NCBI RefSeq assembly: GCF_002288635.1
Contig: NZ_NRSW01000001.1
Coordinates: 3,057,852-3,121,851 of the forward strand
Source: Mucilaginibacter sp. MD40
GTDB lineage: Bacteria > Bacteroidota > Bacteroidia > Sphingobacteriales > Sphingobacteriaceae
Reading direction: 5' to 3'
DNA: 64,000 nucleotides
Under the pieces are notes generated by a model, which saw only the letters and a list, made by a program, of their open reading frames with translations, did no database searches and was not told the origin of the DNA. Positions 54,209 to 62,828 of this stretch are shown one piece after another; positions within the stretch are counted from its first letter, which is position 1, and each line of letters opens with the position of its first letter. The position numbers were made by a program, and so were the translations under genes.

Positions 54209-54225
54209 TTGTTAGTTTTGTAAGT

Positions 54226-54612
54226 ATGTCAACCGGGGTAAAACACATCAGCAACGAATGTAACGGCGCCCTTAGCGCCATAAGAGATACGCTCTACGTG
54301 CTGAGCGGCAAGTGGAAAATACAGGTGATCGTTCTGTTGCGCGATGGGCCTATGCGGTTCAATGAATTACAGCGCTCATTAGTGGATATCACACCTAAAG
54401 TTTTATCCAAAGAATTGCGCGAACTGGAATTAAATGAGTTTGTTGAACGCAAGGTGTTTAATACTGTACCTGTCACGGTAACCTACGAGATAACGCCCTA
54501 CGCCGCAACGCTCGACCCTATCATCAACAGTTTACGCGAATGGGGCACCCAACACCGCGCAAGGATAGTGGAGCACATGAAACAGGATAGTAAAGCGTCT
54601 GTAAGCAACTAA
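54226..54612 (+). CDS. HxlR family winged-helix transcriptional regulator
   Basis: A 128-residue HxlR-type MarR-like regulator. Its core is LYVLSGKWKIQVIVLLRDGPMRFNELQRSLVDITPKVLSKELRELELNEFVERKVFNTVPVTVTYEITPYAATLDPII, the family signature. One Cys (Cys12, NECNG) could sense electrophiles, as in the related YodB/HypR proteins. A -7 box ends 5 bp before the ATG, so the mRNA is probably leaderless. It is divergent from azoR and likely autoregulates through the tandem palindromes. Confidence 0.93.
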   Translation: MSTGVKHISNECNGALSAIRDTLYVLSGKWKIQVIVLLRDGPMRFNELQRSLVDITPKVLSKELRELELNEFVERKVFNTVPVTVTYEITPYAATLDPIINSLREWGTQHRARIVEHMKQDSKASVSN

Positions 54613-54690
54613 CCATCTATCCAACTATTCACAACTCACCATTTTACCCTATACTGACCTTACCCACAGCCATTATCAATAAGTAAAGCT

Positions 54691-54698
54691 TATCTTTG
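54691..54698 (+). promoter_or_regulatory. -7 box for mnmA
   Basis: TATCTTTG matches TAnnTTTG, with the mnmA ATG 8 bp downstream, so the 5' UTR is only a few bases. Confidence 0.5.
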
Positions 54699-54706
54699 CA
54701 GCTATT

Positions 54707-55795
54707 ATGAGTAAGCACGGTAGAATCCTGGTGGCCATGAGTGGCGGTGTTGATAGTTCTGTAGCGGCGGTTATGCTGCATGAACAGGGATATGAGGTAA
54801 TAGGCCTTACCATGAAAACCTGGGACTACGCCTCTGCTGGCGGCAGCTCAAAAGAAACCGGTTGCTGTAGCCTGGATAGTATTAACGACGCCCGTGCATT
54901 AGCCGTTGGTTATGGCTTCCCGCATTATATATTGGACATCCGTAACGAGTTTGGCGACTTTGTGATCGATAACTTTGTTGACGAATACCTGGCAGGCCGT
55001 ACACCGAACCCATGCGTGCTTTGCAATACCCACATTAAATGGGAAGCGCTTCTAAAACGTGCGGATAAACTCGACTGCGAGTTTATCGCGACGGGGCATT
55101 ATGCCAACATCCGCCAGCAGGATAACGGCCGCTACGTGATATCAAAGGGTATGGACGAAAATAAGGACCAATCCTATGTACTTTGGGGCGTATCGCAGGA
55201 GAACCTGGCGCGTACCAAATTCCCTCTGGGTAGTTTCTCTAAGCCCGAGATACGCCAGATGGCGGTTGATATGGGCCAGTTGGAACTTGCCGGCAAAAGC
55301 GAAAGTTACGAGATATGTTTTGTGCCTGATAATGATTACCGCGCCTTTCTGCGCCATAAGGTACAAGACTTAGATGAACGTATTGGTCAGGGTAATTTCG
55401 TATTGACCGATGGTACAGTTGTGGGTAAACATCAGGGATATCCATACTATACCATAGGGCAGCGTAAGGGTTTAGGTATCGCTTTAGGTCAGCCGATGTT
55501 TGTAACTCAGATACAGGCTGATACCAATACGGTGGTGTTGGGCACTGCAGAAGAGCTACAACGTAAGGAAGCCTGGGTGCGTAACCTTAATCTCATTAAA
55601 TACGAAAGTATTACGGAACCGCTTGCCGCAGTTACCAAGATCCGTTATAAAGATGCAGGTGCCGAAAGTAAAATTGTGCAGATAGGTGACCATATGAAGG
55701 TATCGTTTGATCACATGGTATCAGGCATAGCTCCGGGTCAGTCGGCCGTGTTCTATGAAGGAAACGATCTGCTTGGCGGAGGATTTTTGTTGTAG
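54707..55795 (+). CDS. mnmA: tRNA-specific 2-thiouridylase MnmA
   Basis: A 362-residue ATP-dependent thiouridylase that makes 2-thiouridine at tRNA position 34 of Lys, Glu and Gln tRNAs, using sulfur relayed from IscS/Tus proteins. PP-loop: VAMSGGVDSSVAAVML. Catalytic cysteines lie in GRTPNPCVLCN and ESYEICFVP. Other motifs are FIATGHYANI and DQSYVLWGV. Length is normal. It is monocistronic, followed by an octamer-repeat hairpin region. Confidence 0.96.
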   Translation: MSKHGRILVAMSGGVDSSVAAVMLHEQGYEVIGLTMKTWDYASAGGSSKETGCCSLDSINDARALAVGYGFPHYILDIRNEFGDFVIDNFVDEYLAGRTPNPCVLCNTHIKWEALLKRADKLDCEFIATGHYANIRQQDNGRYVISKGMDENKDQSYVLWGVSQENLARTKFPLGSFSKPEIRQMAVDMGQLELAGKSESYEICFVPDNDYRAFLRHKVQDLDERIGQGNFVLTDGTVVGKHQGYPYYTIGQRKGLGIALGQPMFVTQIQADTNTVVLGTAEELQRKEAWVRNLNLIKYESITEPLAAVTKIRYKDAGAESKIVQIGDHMKVSFDHMVSGIAPGQSAVFYEGNDLLGGGFLL

Positions 55796-55798
55796 ATT

Positions 55799-55968
55799 GT
55801 TGTAAGGTTGAAAAGTTATAAGGTTGTAATGTTAATTCAATCTTAAAGTTGCCGGAAACACATTTTACTTTCAAACTGCAAAAAACAATCAAAACATTTC
55901 CCACAAAAAAACCTTTCAACAGTACAGCGTTGCAACTTTTCAACGTTAAAACTTTGCAACCTTACAAC
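55799..55968. repeat. Inverted GTTGNAAN octamer arrays between mnmA and topA
   Basis: Left arm 55799-55830: GTTGTAAG, GTTGAAAA, GTTATAAG, GTTGTAAT, four units in exact 8-nt phase. Right arm 55913-55968: the reverse-complement type (CTTTCAAC, a diverged unit, GTTGCAAC, TTTTCAAC, GTTAAAAC, TTTGCAAC, CTTACAAC), again in strict 8-nt phase. The arms face each other and can form a long imperfect hairpin about 80 bases apart. This is not a CRISPR. Confidence 0.8.
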
Positions 55969-56036
55969 TTCCAAACGCGATAAACAATTTGCGTTTCTAT
56001 TACTTTATGTTTTCTTTGCAAAAAATAAGCGCTTAA

Positions 56037-58412
56037 ATGGCTAAAAACTTACTCATAGTTGAATCACCGGCGAAAGCCAAAACCATAGAAGGATATCTGG
56101 GGAAAGACTTTACCGTAAAGTCGAGTTACGGCCATATCCGTGACCTTGTAAAGTCTGAGGACGCCATAGATATCAATAATAACTTTCAACAAAAATATGA
56201 GGTACCTGCCGATAAAAAGCAGGTAGTTAGCGAGTTAAAGAAATTAGCTAAAGAGGCAGACATGGTATGGCTCGCATCCGATGAGGACCGCGAGGGAGAA
56301 GCCATATCATGGCACTTGTATGAAACACTGGGGCTTAAAGAGCCCGCCACACGCCGTATTGTTTTCCACGAGATAACCAAACCGGCTATTATGCGCGCCA
56401 TTGAAAACCCGCGCAAAATTGATTACAACCTGGTAAACGCGCAGCAGGCACGCCGTGTGTTAGACAGGTTGGTGGGTTTTGAGTTATCGCCGGTATTATG
56501 GAAAAAGGTTAAACCCTCCCTATCTGCCGGCCGAGTACAATCAGTTGCCGTACGTTTGATAGTAGAGCGCGAACGCGAGATAAACAAGTTTAAAAGCGAA
56601 GCCGCGTATAAGATAGTTGCCATTTTTGATAAGGGCCGCAACGCTTTTAAAGCCGAGCTTCCCGAAAGGTTTGCTAAGCAGGAAGATGCCGAAAAATTTC
56701 TGCAGGATTGCGCTAATGCCGCCTTTAACGTAAACTCTTTAGATACAAGGCCAACCAAACGTTCGCCGGCTGCGCCATTCACTACCTCCACCTTGCAGCA
56801 GGAAGCCAGCCGTAAATTGGGTTTTTCGGTAGCGCGCACCATGCAGGTTGCGCAGCGCCTGTACGAATCGGGTTATATCACTTACATGCGTACCGATTCG
56901 GTAAACCTGAGTGATACCGCTTTGAACGCCGCTGAAAAAGAGATCACGTCAGCTTATGGAGATAAATACCACCAGCTAAGAAAATATAAAACCAAAAATG
57001 CCAGCGCGCAGGAAGCCCACGAGGCCATCCGCCCTACTTATTTTAATAACCATACTATTGATGGTGAAAGTAGCGAGAAACGCTTATATGAACTGATCTG
57101 GAAACGTGCCATAGCATCGCAAATGAGTGAGGCACAGTTTGAAAAAACGGTTGCACGCATTGGCATTTCAACCCGTAAGGAGGAACTGGTTGCCAACGGC
57201 GAAGTGATGAAGTTTGACGGCTTCCTGAAAGTTTACCTGGAAAGTAACGACGACGACGACGATAACCAAAACGCCGAAGGCGATAACGCCATATTGCCTC
57301 CTTTGGCAAAAGGCCAGTCGCTGGAGTTGCAGGAATTAAGCGCTACGGAAAGGTTCTCGCGCCCGCCTGCACGTTACACGGAGGCCAGCCTGGTGAAGAA
57401 GCTGGAAGAACTGGGCATTGGTCGTCCATCAACGTATGCACCCACCATTTCTACCATCCAAAACCGTGGTTATGTAGTAAAGGAAGAACGCGAAGGCCGC
57501 CAGCGCAACTACCAGGTGTTAACGCTGAGGAATGGCAACATTAACAAGGAAACTAAAACCGAGAACACCGGCGCGGAAAAAGGGAAGCTCTTCCCTACCG
57601 ATATCGGTGCGGTGGTGAACGATTTCCTGGTACAGCATTTCAATGGCATTGTTGATTTTAACTTTACCGCCAGCGTTGAAAAACAATTTGACGAAATAGC
57701 ACAGGGCCTTAAGGACTGGACCAAAATGATACGTACTTTCTATGATCCTTTTCATAAGGATGTAGAAAGCACCATAAAAACCGCCGATAAAGCTACCGGT
57801 GAGCGCGAATTGGGTGTACATCCCGAGAACGGCAAAAAAGTATCGGTACGTATCGGGCGTTTCGGTCCGTTTGTACAAGTTGGCGAAAACGCCACTGATG
57901 AGAAAGACGAAAAGCCGCTTTATGCCAGTTTGCGTACAGGTCAGAGTATTGAAACCATTACGCTCGAAGACGCGCTTGAATTATTTAAGCTCCCTAAAGC
58001 CGTTGGTGAATTTGAAGGCAAAGTGATGAAGGTAGCCATCGGCAGGTTTGGGCCTTATATAAGCCATAACGGAGCTTTTGTTTCATTGCCCAAAGAGATC
58101 GATCCGCTGGATGTTACCGAAGAACAGGCTATACAACTCATTGAAGACAAGCGTAAAAAAGACGCCGAAAAACTCATTAAAACTTTTGATGAGGACCCCG
58201 ATGTTAAAGTATTGAACGGCCGCTGGGGCCCATACATTGAGTTTGGTAAACTTAATGTTAAGATCCCGAAGGACAAAGACCCAAAATCGCTCACTTACGA
58301 GGAGTGTAAGGCCCTTGCAGATGCCACACCGGCAACGCCGAAAAAAGGACGTTTCGGCAAGGCTGCTCCTGCGAAAGCAACGGCGAAGGCACCTGCGAAG
58401 AAAAAGAAGTAA
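56037..58412 (+). CDS. topA: DNA topoisomerase I
   Basis: A 791-residue type IA topoisomerase that relaxes negative supercoils. TOPRIM: NLLIVESPAKAKTIEGYLG and WLASDEDREGEAISWHLYE. The active-site Tyr is in SGYITYMRTDSVNLS. GRPSTYAPTISTIQNRGYV is diagnostic. The C-terminal part has several non-zinc topo C-repeats (SVRIGRFGPFVQVGE, VAIGRFGPYISHNG, KVLNGRWGPYIEFG) and ends in a Lys/Ala-rich DNA-binding tail. It is flanked on both sides by octamer-repeat hairpins. Confidence 0.97.
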   Translation: MAKNLLIVESPAKAKTIEGYLGKDFTVKSSYGHIRDLVKSEDAIDINNNFQQKYEVPADKKQVVSELKKLAKEADMVWLASDEDREGEAISWHLYETLGLKEPATRRIVFHEITKPAIMRAIENPRKIDYNLVNAQQARRVLDRLVGFELSPVLWKKVKPSLSAGRVQSVAVRLIVEREREINKFKSEAAYKIVAIFDKGRNAFKAELPERFAKQEDAEKFLQDCANAAFNVNSLDTRPTKRSPAAPFTTSTLQQEASRKLGFSVARTMQVAQRLYESGYITYMRTDSVNLSDTALNAAEKEITSAYGDKYHQLRKYKTKNASAQEAHEAIRPTYFNNHTIDGESSEKRLYELIWKRAIASQMSEAQFEKTVARIGISTRKEELVANGEVMKFDGFLKVYLESNDDDDDNQNAEGDNAILPPLAKGQSLELQELSATERFSRPPARYTEASLVKKLEELGIGRPSTYAPTISTIQNRGYVVKEEREGRQRNYQVLTLRNGNINKETKTENTGAEKGKLFPTDIGAVVNDFLVQHFNGIVDFNFTASVEKQFDEIAQGLKDWTKMIRTFYDPFHKDVESTIKTADKATGERELGVHPENGKKVSVRIGRFGPFVQVGENATDEKDEKPLYASLRTGQSIETITLEDALELFKLPKAVGEFEGKVMKVAIGRFGPYISHNGAFVSLPKEIDPLDVTEEQAIQLIEDKRKKDAEKLIKTFDEDPDVKVLNGRWGPYIEFGKLNVKIPKDKDPKSLTYEECKALADATPATPKKGRFGKAAPAKATAKAPAKKKK

Positions 58413-58415
58413 TAT

Positions 58416-58485
58416 GTTGGAATGTTGTAAAGTTGGAACGTTGAAAGGTTAACATTCCAACTTTATAACCTTTTAACCTTGCAAC
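58416..58485. repeat. Symmetric GTTGNAAN octamer hairpin after topA
   Basis: Four units in 8-nt phase (GTTGGAAT, GTTGTAAA, GTTGGAAC, GTTGAAAG; 58416-58447), a central GTTAAC palindrome (58448-58453), then four inverted units (ATTCCAAC, TTTATAAC, CTTTTAAC, CTTGCAAC; 58454-58485). The whole is a near-symmetrical dyad between topA and the next gene, the same repeat family as upstream of topA. Confidence 0.85.
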
Positions 58486-58493
58486 CAAAAAAA

Positions 58494-58898
58494 ATGATTA
58501 AAGACCTCCCTCCCAATATTGTTAAAGATATTGCCGTGGCGGTAGCCCTTGAAGGCGAAACCGCTGAGAGCAAAACCTGGTACGTATATATTATTAATCT
58601 TAAAAACGAGCCGATTGAAAACGTGCTGATTACGTCAAAAGGTTACGGAGAAAAAAATGGTGAACAGGTTAAAACATCAGTGCTTCGTCACTCTATACCG
58701 CATATTGGCCCCAACCAATATAAATTGATTGAACCCATTGATGAGCAAACGTTCGGCTTAAACAATGAGTACTGGATAAGCTATTATATTGGCCGCGATA
58801 TATTCGATAAAAAATTCATATTCCTGCCCGAAAGTATTGTAGACAACAACTTTATCAAATTACCTGTAGTAAACAAACCGGGAGTAATGATCTTATAG
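58494..58898 (+). CDS. Conserved Bacteroidota protein of unknown function
   Basis: A protein of about 134 residues without signal peptide or membrane segment. The ATG at 58494 (MIKDLPPNIVKDIAVAVALEG) is chosen over a TTG at 58479 that lies in the octamer hairpin. The sequence alternates strands (TWYVYIINLKNEPIENVLITSKGYG; YKLIEPIDEQTFGLNNEYWISYYIG) and looks like a small beta-sandwich. No function is recognised. The last 6 bp overlap the convergent kinase gene. Confidence 0.75.
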   Translation: MIKDLPPNIVKDIAVAVALEGETAESKTWYVYIINLKNEPIENVLITSKGYGEKNGEQVKTSVLRHSIPHIGPNQYKLIEPIDEQTFGLNNEYWISYYIGRDIFDKKFIFLPESIVDNNFIKLPVVNKPGVMIL

Positions 58899-60383
58899 TT
58901 GGTTAATGTAATATAACTGATGCACTGAAGCTTTAATGTTTTCATAAAGTTTCCTGTAAACATCAAACAGCCTATCATAAAACCTGTGCAATTCCATGTC
59001 AGGTTCTGTAACAACATTCTCGGTATTATTGGGTAACACAGGCGTATCAAGGCCTAAAGCATCCATAGCAAGGTAAACGGCGCCAATAGCCGAAGCGTCA
59101 TCAGTTTGGGATATCACCAATCTTTTTCCCGTTATATCGGCAAGCATTTTTACCCATGTGGCAGAGGTGATAAAGCCGCCACTAATAACAATATGCTGTA
59201 TCGGCTCTTCTGGTTGCTCAACCGCTTTAAGTACATCATACAGCGCGAAACATATGCCTTCAAGCGCAGCACGTAAAAAATGCTCCTTACGGTGCATAGC
59301 GCTTATATTGATAAACGATGCAGAACTTTTGGCATCCCAAACAGGGGCCCGCTCGGCAAACAGGTATGGGAGAAATATTAAACCATCACTTCCTGGTTTT
59401 ATATTCTCAATGCTGTTAAACAGTCGCTTATATGCCTCCTCATTAGTTTCTGGCAGTCCTAAAAAGTTTTTAATCAGCCAGTCAACCGCGGCACCACCAT
59501 TGTTTACTGCGCCTCCGCAAATAAAAACTTTTGAGTTGAGCAGGTAATTAAAGGTCATGGCCTTATAATTATATACCGGCCTGCTGCTGCTTACCCTTAC
59601 TGCGCCGCTGGTACCTATGGTAAGGGCCGCTACTCCCGGTTTAATAGCATCTCCGCCTAAATTGGCGCAACACCCATCGCTTGCGCCAATCACAAAGGTT
59701 GTATGAGTAAAAAGACTTTTAACATCTTCATTTGTAACACCTGTACGGTAATGCGTCGTGTCAACCGGTGCAGATAAGAATGAAGCGTTTATACCTGCTT
59801 TTTCAAGCGATTTAGCATACCACTGCAACTCCAGGATATCAAACATCCCCGTTGCCGAAGCAATAGAATAATCTATCTCATAAACCTTAAATAATTTAAA
59901 CCACACGTACTCTTTAATAGAGATGAATTTGTGAGCCGTGTTAAAAATTTGAGGCTGGTTGTCGCGTAACCAAATAAGCTTACATAAAGGCGACATCGCG
60001 TAAATGGCAGTACCGGTATGCCTGTATATCTCTTCTCCTTCATCGCTTTGGCGTAATTTAGCCGCAATATCGCCGCTGCGCCCATCAGCCCATAATATGG
60101 CATTCATTAATGCTTCTCCATTTTGGTTAACCGGCACTAAACTGTGCATGGCGCTGCTAAAGCTGATGGCGCTTGGCGGGTAACCTACATCAGCAGTTAT
60201 TTTTTTTAAACAATAAACAAAAGCTTGCCATATCAGTTCTGGGTCCTGCTCACTATAGCCCTGTTGTGGGCTAATGACTGAGTAGTGCTTATTCACTGAT
60301 GCCAACGTATTACCCGTTTCATCTATAGCAATAGCCTTGGTGCTGCCGGTTCCTAAATCAATACCTACAAAATACATTCGCAT
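58893..60383 (-). CDS. FGGY family carbohydrate kinase (gluconokinase-like)
   Basis: A 496-residue FGGY sugar kinase. ATP/phosphate-1 motif FVGIDLGTGSTKAIAID, sugar-binding SSAMHSLVPVN and ADGRS, phosphate-2 VAALTIGTSGAVRVS, and the FGGY-2 signature HIVISGGFITSATWVKMLADITGKRL. The closest resemblance is gluconokinase (GntK of Gram-positives) or xylulokinase; substrate cannot be fixed. No gluconate permease or dehydratase is beside it. The first ATG (60383) is two codons before a second possible start. Confidence 0.88.
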   Translation of the reverse strand: MRMYFVGIDLGTGSTKAIAIDETGNTLASVNKHYSVISPQQGYSEQDPELIWQAFVYCLKKITADVGYPPSAISFSSAMHSLVPVNQNGEALMNAILWADGRSGDIAAKLRQSDEGEEIYRHTGTAIYAMSPLCKLIWLRDNQPQIFNTAHKFISIKEYVWFKLFKVYEIDYSIASATGMFDILELQWYAKSLEKAGINASFLSAPVDTTHYRTGVTNEDVKSLFTHTTFVIGASDGCCANLGGDAIKPGVAALTIGTSGAVRVSSSRPVYNYKAMTFNYLLNSKVFICGGAVNNGGAAVDWLIKNFLGLPETNEEAYKRLFNSIENIKPGSDGLIFLPYLFAERAPVWDAKSSASFINISAMHRKEHFLRAALEGICFALYDVLKAVEQPEEPIQHIVISGGFITSATWVKMLADITGKRLVISQTDDASAIGAVYLAMDALGLDTPVLPNNTENVVTEPDMELHRFYDRLFDVYRKLYENIKASVHQLYYINQL

Positions 60384-60678
60384 ACCATGTAACCTAATAA
60401 ATAAAATGCCGTAAACTTAAAACAGTAAGGCCTGAAATAATTCACAATGGCACTATTTTTTAACAATTGATTTCCCGAATTGCGGAAATTAATTCACTAT
60501 GAAAAATTTAATTTAATTTTAATTAGCTAATCAAAGGTTGAATTTTTATGTTGTTACCTGAAATATAGGCAATTGAAAGATGCTATTAAGTATTAAAGCT
60601 TTTTGGCACAATATTTTTAGATAAGTTTTAACGTAAAAATCTTCATATTTATAGCAGCAAACACCTATTTGAGTTGGC
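60384..60678. other. Divergent spacer upstream of the kinase and EPS genes
   Basis: A 295-bp AT-rich region with no gene. A small dyad TTTCC-N8-GGAAA lies at 60471-60488. It should contain promoters for the leftward kinase gene and the rightward exopolysaccharide operon; I cannot place them. Confidence 0.4.
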
Positions 60679-61068
60679 ATGAAAAAAACCTTACTGATTG
60701 TTGATGATGACCTCAGCATACTAAAACTGCTAAATTTCATCCTCTCTAAGGACTATGAAATAGTTGTTAAAAACAACGGTATCGAGGCTTTTAGCTGGCT
60801 TGAGGATGGTAATTTACCTAAACTTATCATATCTGACCTGCAAATGCCCTATTTTGACGGACAATCATTCCTGAAGAATGTGAAGATAAGCGGTTTTTAC
60901 CGCGATATACCGGTTATTATGCTTTCGGCCGCGCATGACTTGGACGAACAGGTGGCCAACATGCCTTTTAAGGTTGATGCGTACATGCACAAGCCCTTTA
61001 ATCCCACCGAACTAAAAAACGCTATTAATCAAGCTTTAAAAGTTTATGACGCCGAGCACAGCAACTGA
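60679..61068 (+). CDS. Stand-alone response regulator receiver protein
   Basis: A 129-residue single REC domain with no output domain. All functional residues are intact: acidic pocket Asp10/Asp11, phosphoacceptor Asp53 (LIISDLQMP), Ser83 (MLSAAH) and Lys105 (MHKPF). It should relay phosphate or bind a partner. The gene overlaps the sugar transferase gene by 23 bp, and that protein begins with a degenerate REC domain, so the two may interact to control the start of exopolysaccharide synthesis. Confidence 0.92.
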   Translation: MKKTLLIVDDDLSILKLLNFILSKDYEIVVKNNGIEAFSWLEDGNLPKLIISDLQMPYFDGQSFLKNVKISGFYRDIPVIMLSAAHDLDEQVANMPFKVDAYMHKPFNPTELKNAINQALKVYDAEHSN

Positions 61069-62140
61069 TTGGAACCAGAGTTCAAATGGGCAGGTAAGGG
61101 TGGCGTATGCGGGTACGGAATTAAAAGACCTGATTGCCGCGGACCTAAGCAACTCCTTTAGCATTACCTTTAATGATACCGTACAGGAGCTGGAAACTTT
61201 TTTAGGCGAACAGTCTATTATTACCGTACCTGATATTATCCTGGTAGAAGTAGATAAAGACGAAGAGTGCTTCGCGCTGGTGGAGCGCCTAAGAAAAAAC
61301 ATGCTGATGAACGGTTTGATCATCGTAATGTTATCAACCAAAAAAAATAAGGAACAAGTTATTAGAGCCATGCATATGAAACTGCATGACTTTTATACCT
61401 ACCCTTTCTCTACATCAGACCTTAGAGAACGGCTCAACTTCCTGGTACGTTTTAAATTAATAAAGCCCCGCCTGCTCGAACTATCAAAAGAAGTTGACAC
61501 TACTTACAAGATGCCTTGGGGCAAACGCGCACTTGATTTGTTGATTTCGGGTACCATGCTTATTTGCCTGATGCCCGTAATGCTCATCGTAGCCATACTG
61601 ATAAAGCTGGATTCAAAGGGGCCTGTGTTTTATAAAAGTAAGCGTGTCGGAACCGGTTATAAAGTATTTGATTTTTACAAATTCCGTAGCATGCGGACCG
61701 ATGCCGACCAATTACTGGCCAAGATGGCCGAGGAGCATAACCAGTATGCAGCAGAAGAGGCAGGTGCAAACAAGGCGGCATTTGTTAAGTTTAAGAACGA
61801 CCCCCGCATTACCAAACTGGGCAGCTTTTTACGCAGCAGCAGTCTTGACGAGCTTCCACAATTGTTTAACATTTTAAGGGGCGATATGTCTGTTGTCGGC
61901 AACAGGCCGCTCCCGGTGTATGAAGCCGAAATGCTGACGTCTAATGAATGGTCTATGCGTTTTTTAGGGCCTGCAGGCTTAACCGGCTTGTGGCAGATAA
62001 GTAAACGCGGAAAAGAAGATATGAGTGAGCGTGAACGCAAAAAACTGGATAATTTTTACGCACAGAAATATTCATTGTGGCTCGATCTGAAAATTATAAT
62101 CGGTACCGTGCCCGCCTTGTTCCAGAAAGAGAAAGTATAA
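61046..62140 (+). CDS. Sugar transferase (WcaJ type) with N-terminal pseudo-receiver domain
   Basis: A 364-residue bacterial sugar transferase that loads a sugar-1-phosphate onto undecaprenyl phosphate. The catalytic half (residues ~157-364) has KRALDLLISGTMLICLMPVMLIVAILIKLDSKGPVFYKSKRVG, FYKFRSMRTDA, SSLDELPQLFNILRGDMSVVGNRPLP and GLTGLWQISKRG. Residues ~16-135 look like a receiver fold, but the phosphoacceptor Asp is replaced by Glu68 (PDIILVEVD) and the conserved Lys by Tyr119 (TYPF). It therefore cannot be phosphorylated normally, and Glu may mimic the active state (inference). Second gene of the EPS operon. Confidence 0.9.
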   Translation: MTPSTATDWNQSSNGQVRVAYAGTELKDLIAADLSNSFSITFNDTVQELETFLGEQSIITVPDIILVEVDKDEECFALVERLRKNMLMNGLIIVMLSTKKNKEQVIRAMHMKLHDFYTYPFSTSDLRERLNFLVRFKLIKPRLLELSKEVDTTYKMPWGKRALDLLISGTMLICLMPVMLIVAILIKLDSKGPVFYKSKRVGTGYKVFDFYKFRSMRTDADQLLAKMAEEHNQYAAEEAGANKAAFVKFKNDPRITKLGSFLRSSSLDELPQLFNILRGDMSVVGNRPLPVYEAEMLTSNEWSMRFLGPAGLTGLWQISKRGKEDMSERERKKLDNFYAQKYSLWLDLKIIIGTVPALFQKEKV

Positions 62141-62144
62141 ATTT

Positions 62145-62828
62145 ATGAAAGCAAAATTTACTCTACTAAGTATACTCCTGATCATATCACTATCAGTAAC
62201 AAGGGTAAGCGCTCAGCAGGAATCTTTTTTAACCGAAGTTAACTATGCGTATCTGGACAAGTTGATAGCCACAGCTAAAAAGAACTACCCGGAAGTAAAA
62301 GCCAGGCAAGCCGCCATAAATGCGGCAAAAGCTACCTTAAATCAATCAAAAGTAGCATGGCTGGACGCTTTTACCGCATCGTATATTTATAGCCCTCGCA
62401 ACGCCCTTAACCTGGTAAACCCTACCATATTTAATGGCTACCAGTTAAGCATATCTATCAACTTAGGTACATTTTTGGCTAAACCCTTCGCTACCAGGGC
62501 GGCGAGGGAAAATGTAAATATTGCCATGTATCAGCAACAACAATACAACCTGAATATTGAAGCCGTTGTAAAACGCCTTTACTATGCATACCTTGAGGCA
62601 CAAGCCGATCTGCGCAACCGTTCGCGCGCGGTTACTGATGGCGAAATAGCCGTAAAGCAATTAAAATACACTTTTCAAAAAGGCGAAACATCCTTTCATG
62701 ATTACAATGAGGCTTTAACAAGCTTATACAATCAAAACTCTTTTAAGGTGGTAACAGAACTTAATGTATTAACCGCTAAGGCAAATTTGGAAGAATACCT
62801 GGGCGTTAAATTAGAAGATATTAAATAA
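62145..62828 (+). CDS. Short TolC-like outer-membrane protein of the EPS locus
   Basis: A 227-residue exported protein (signal peptide ending at VSAQ) with the TolC-type helical hairpin pattern (KNYPEVKARQAAINAAKATLNQSKVAWLDAFTASYIYS; AVVKRLYYAYLEAQADLRNRSRAV; ALTSLYNQNSFKVVTELNVLTAKANLEEYLGV). It is about half the length of ordinary TolC, so it has one repeat; a full channel would need more copies per pore. There is no sign of frameshift: the stop overlaps the next ATG by 1 bp (TAATG). Likely exports polysaccharide together with the downstream Wzz-like protein. Confidence 0.8.
   Translation: MKAKFTLLSILLIISLSVTRVSAQQESFLTEVNYAYLDKLIATAKKNYPEVKARQAAINAAKATLNQSKVAWLDAFTASYIYSPRNALNLVNPTIFNGYQLSISINLGTFLAKPFATRAARENVNIAMYQQQQYNLNIEAVVKRLYYAYLEAQADLRNRSRAVTDGEIAVKQLKYTFQKGETSFHDYNEALTSLYNQNSFKVVTELNVLTAKANLEEYLGVKLEDIK

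Noticed and set aside
54117..54281. N-terminal 55-codon extension of the azoreductase
   Set aside because: It overlaps the divergent hxlR start and its operators; the flavodoxin fold starts at the ATG at 54116.
55799..58485. Octamer arrays considered as CRISPR
   Set aside because: Units are 8 nt with no spacers, lie in inverted pairs, and no cas genes are present.
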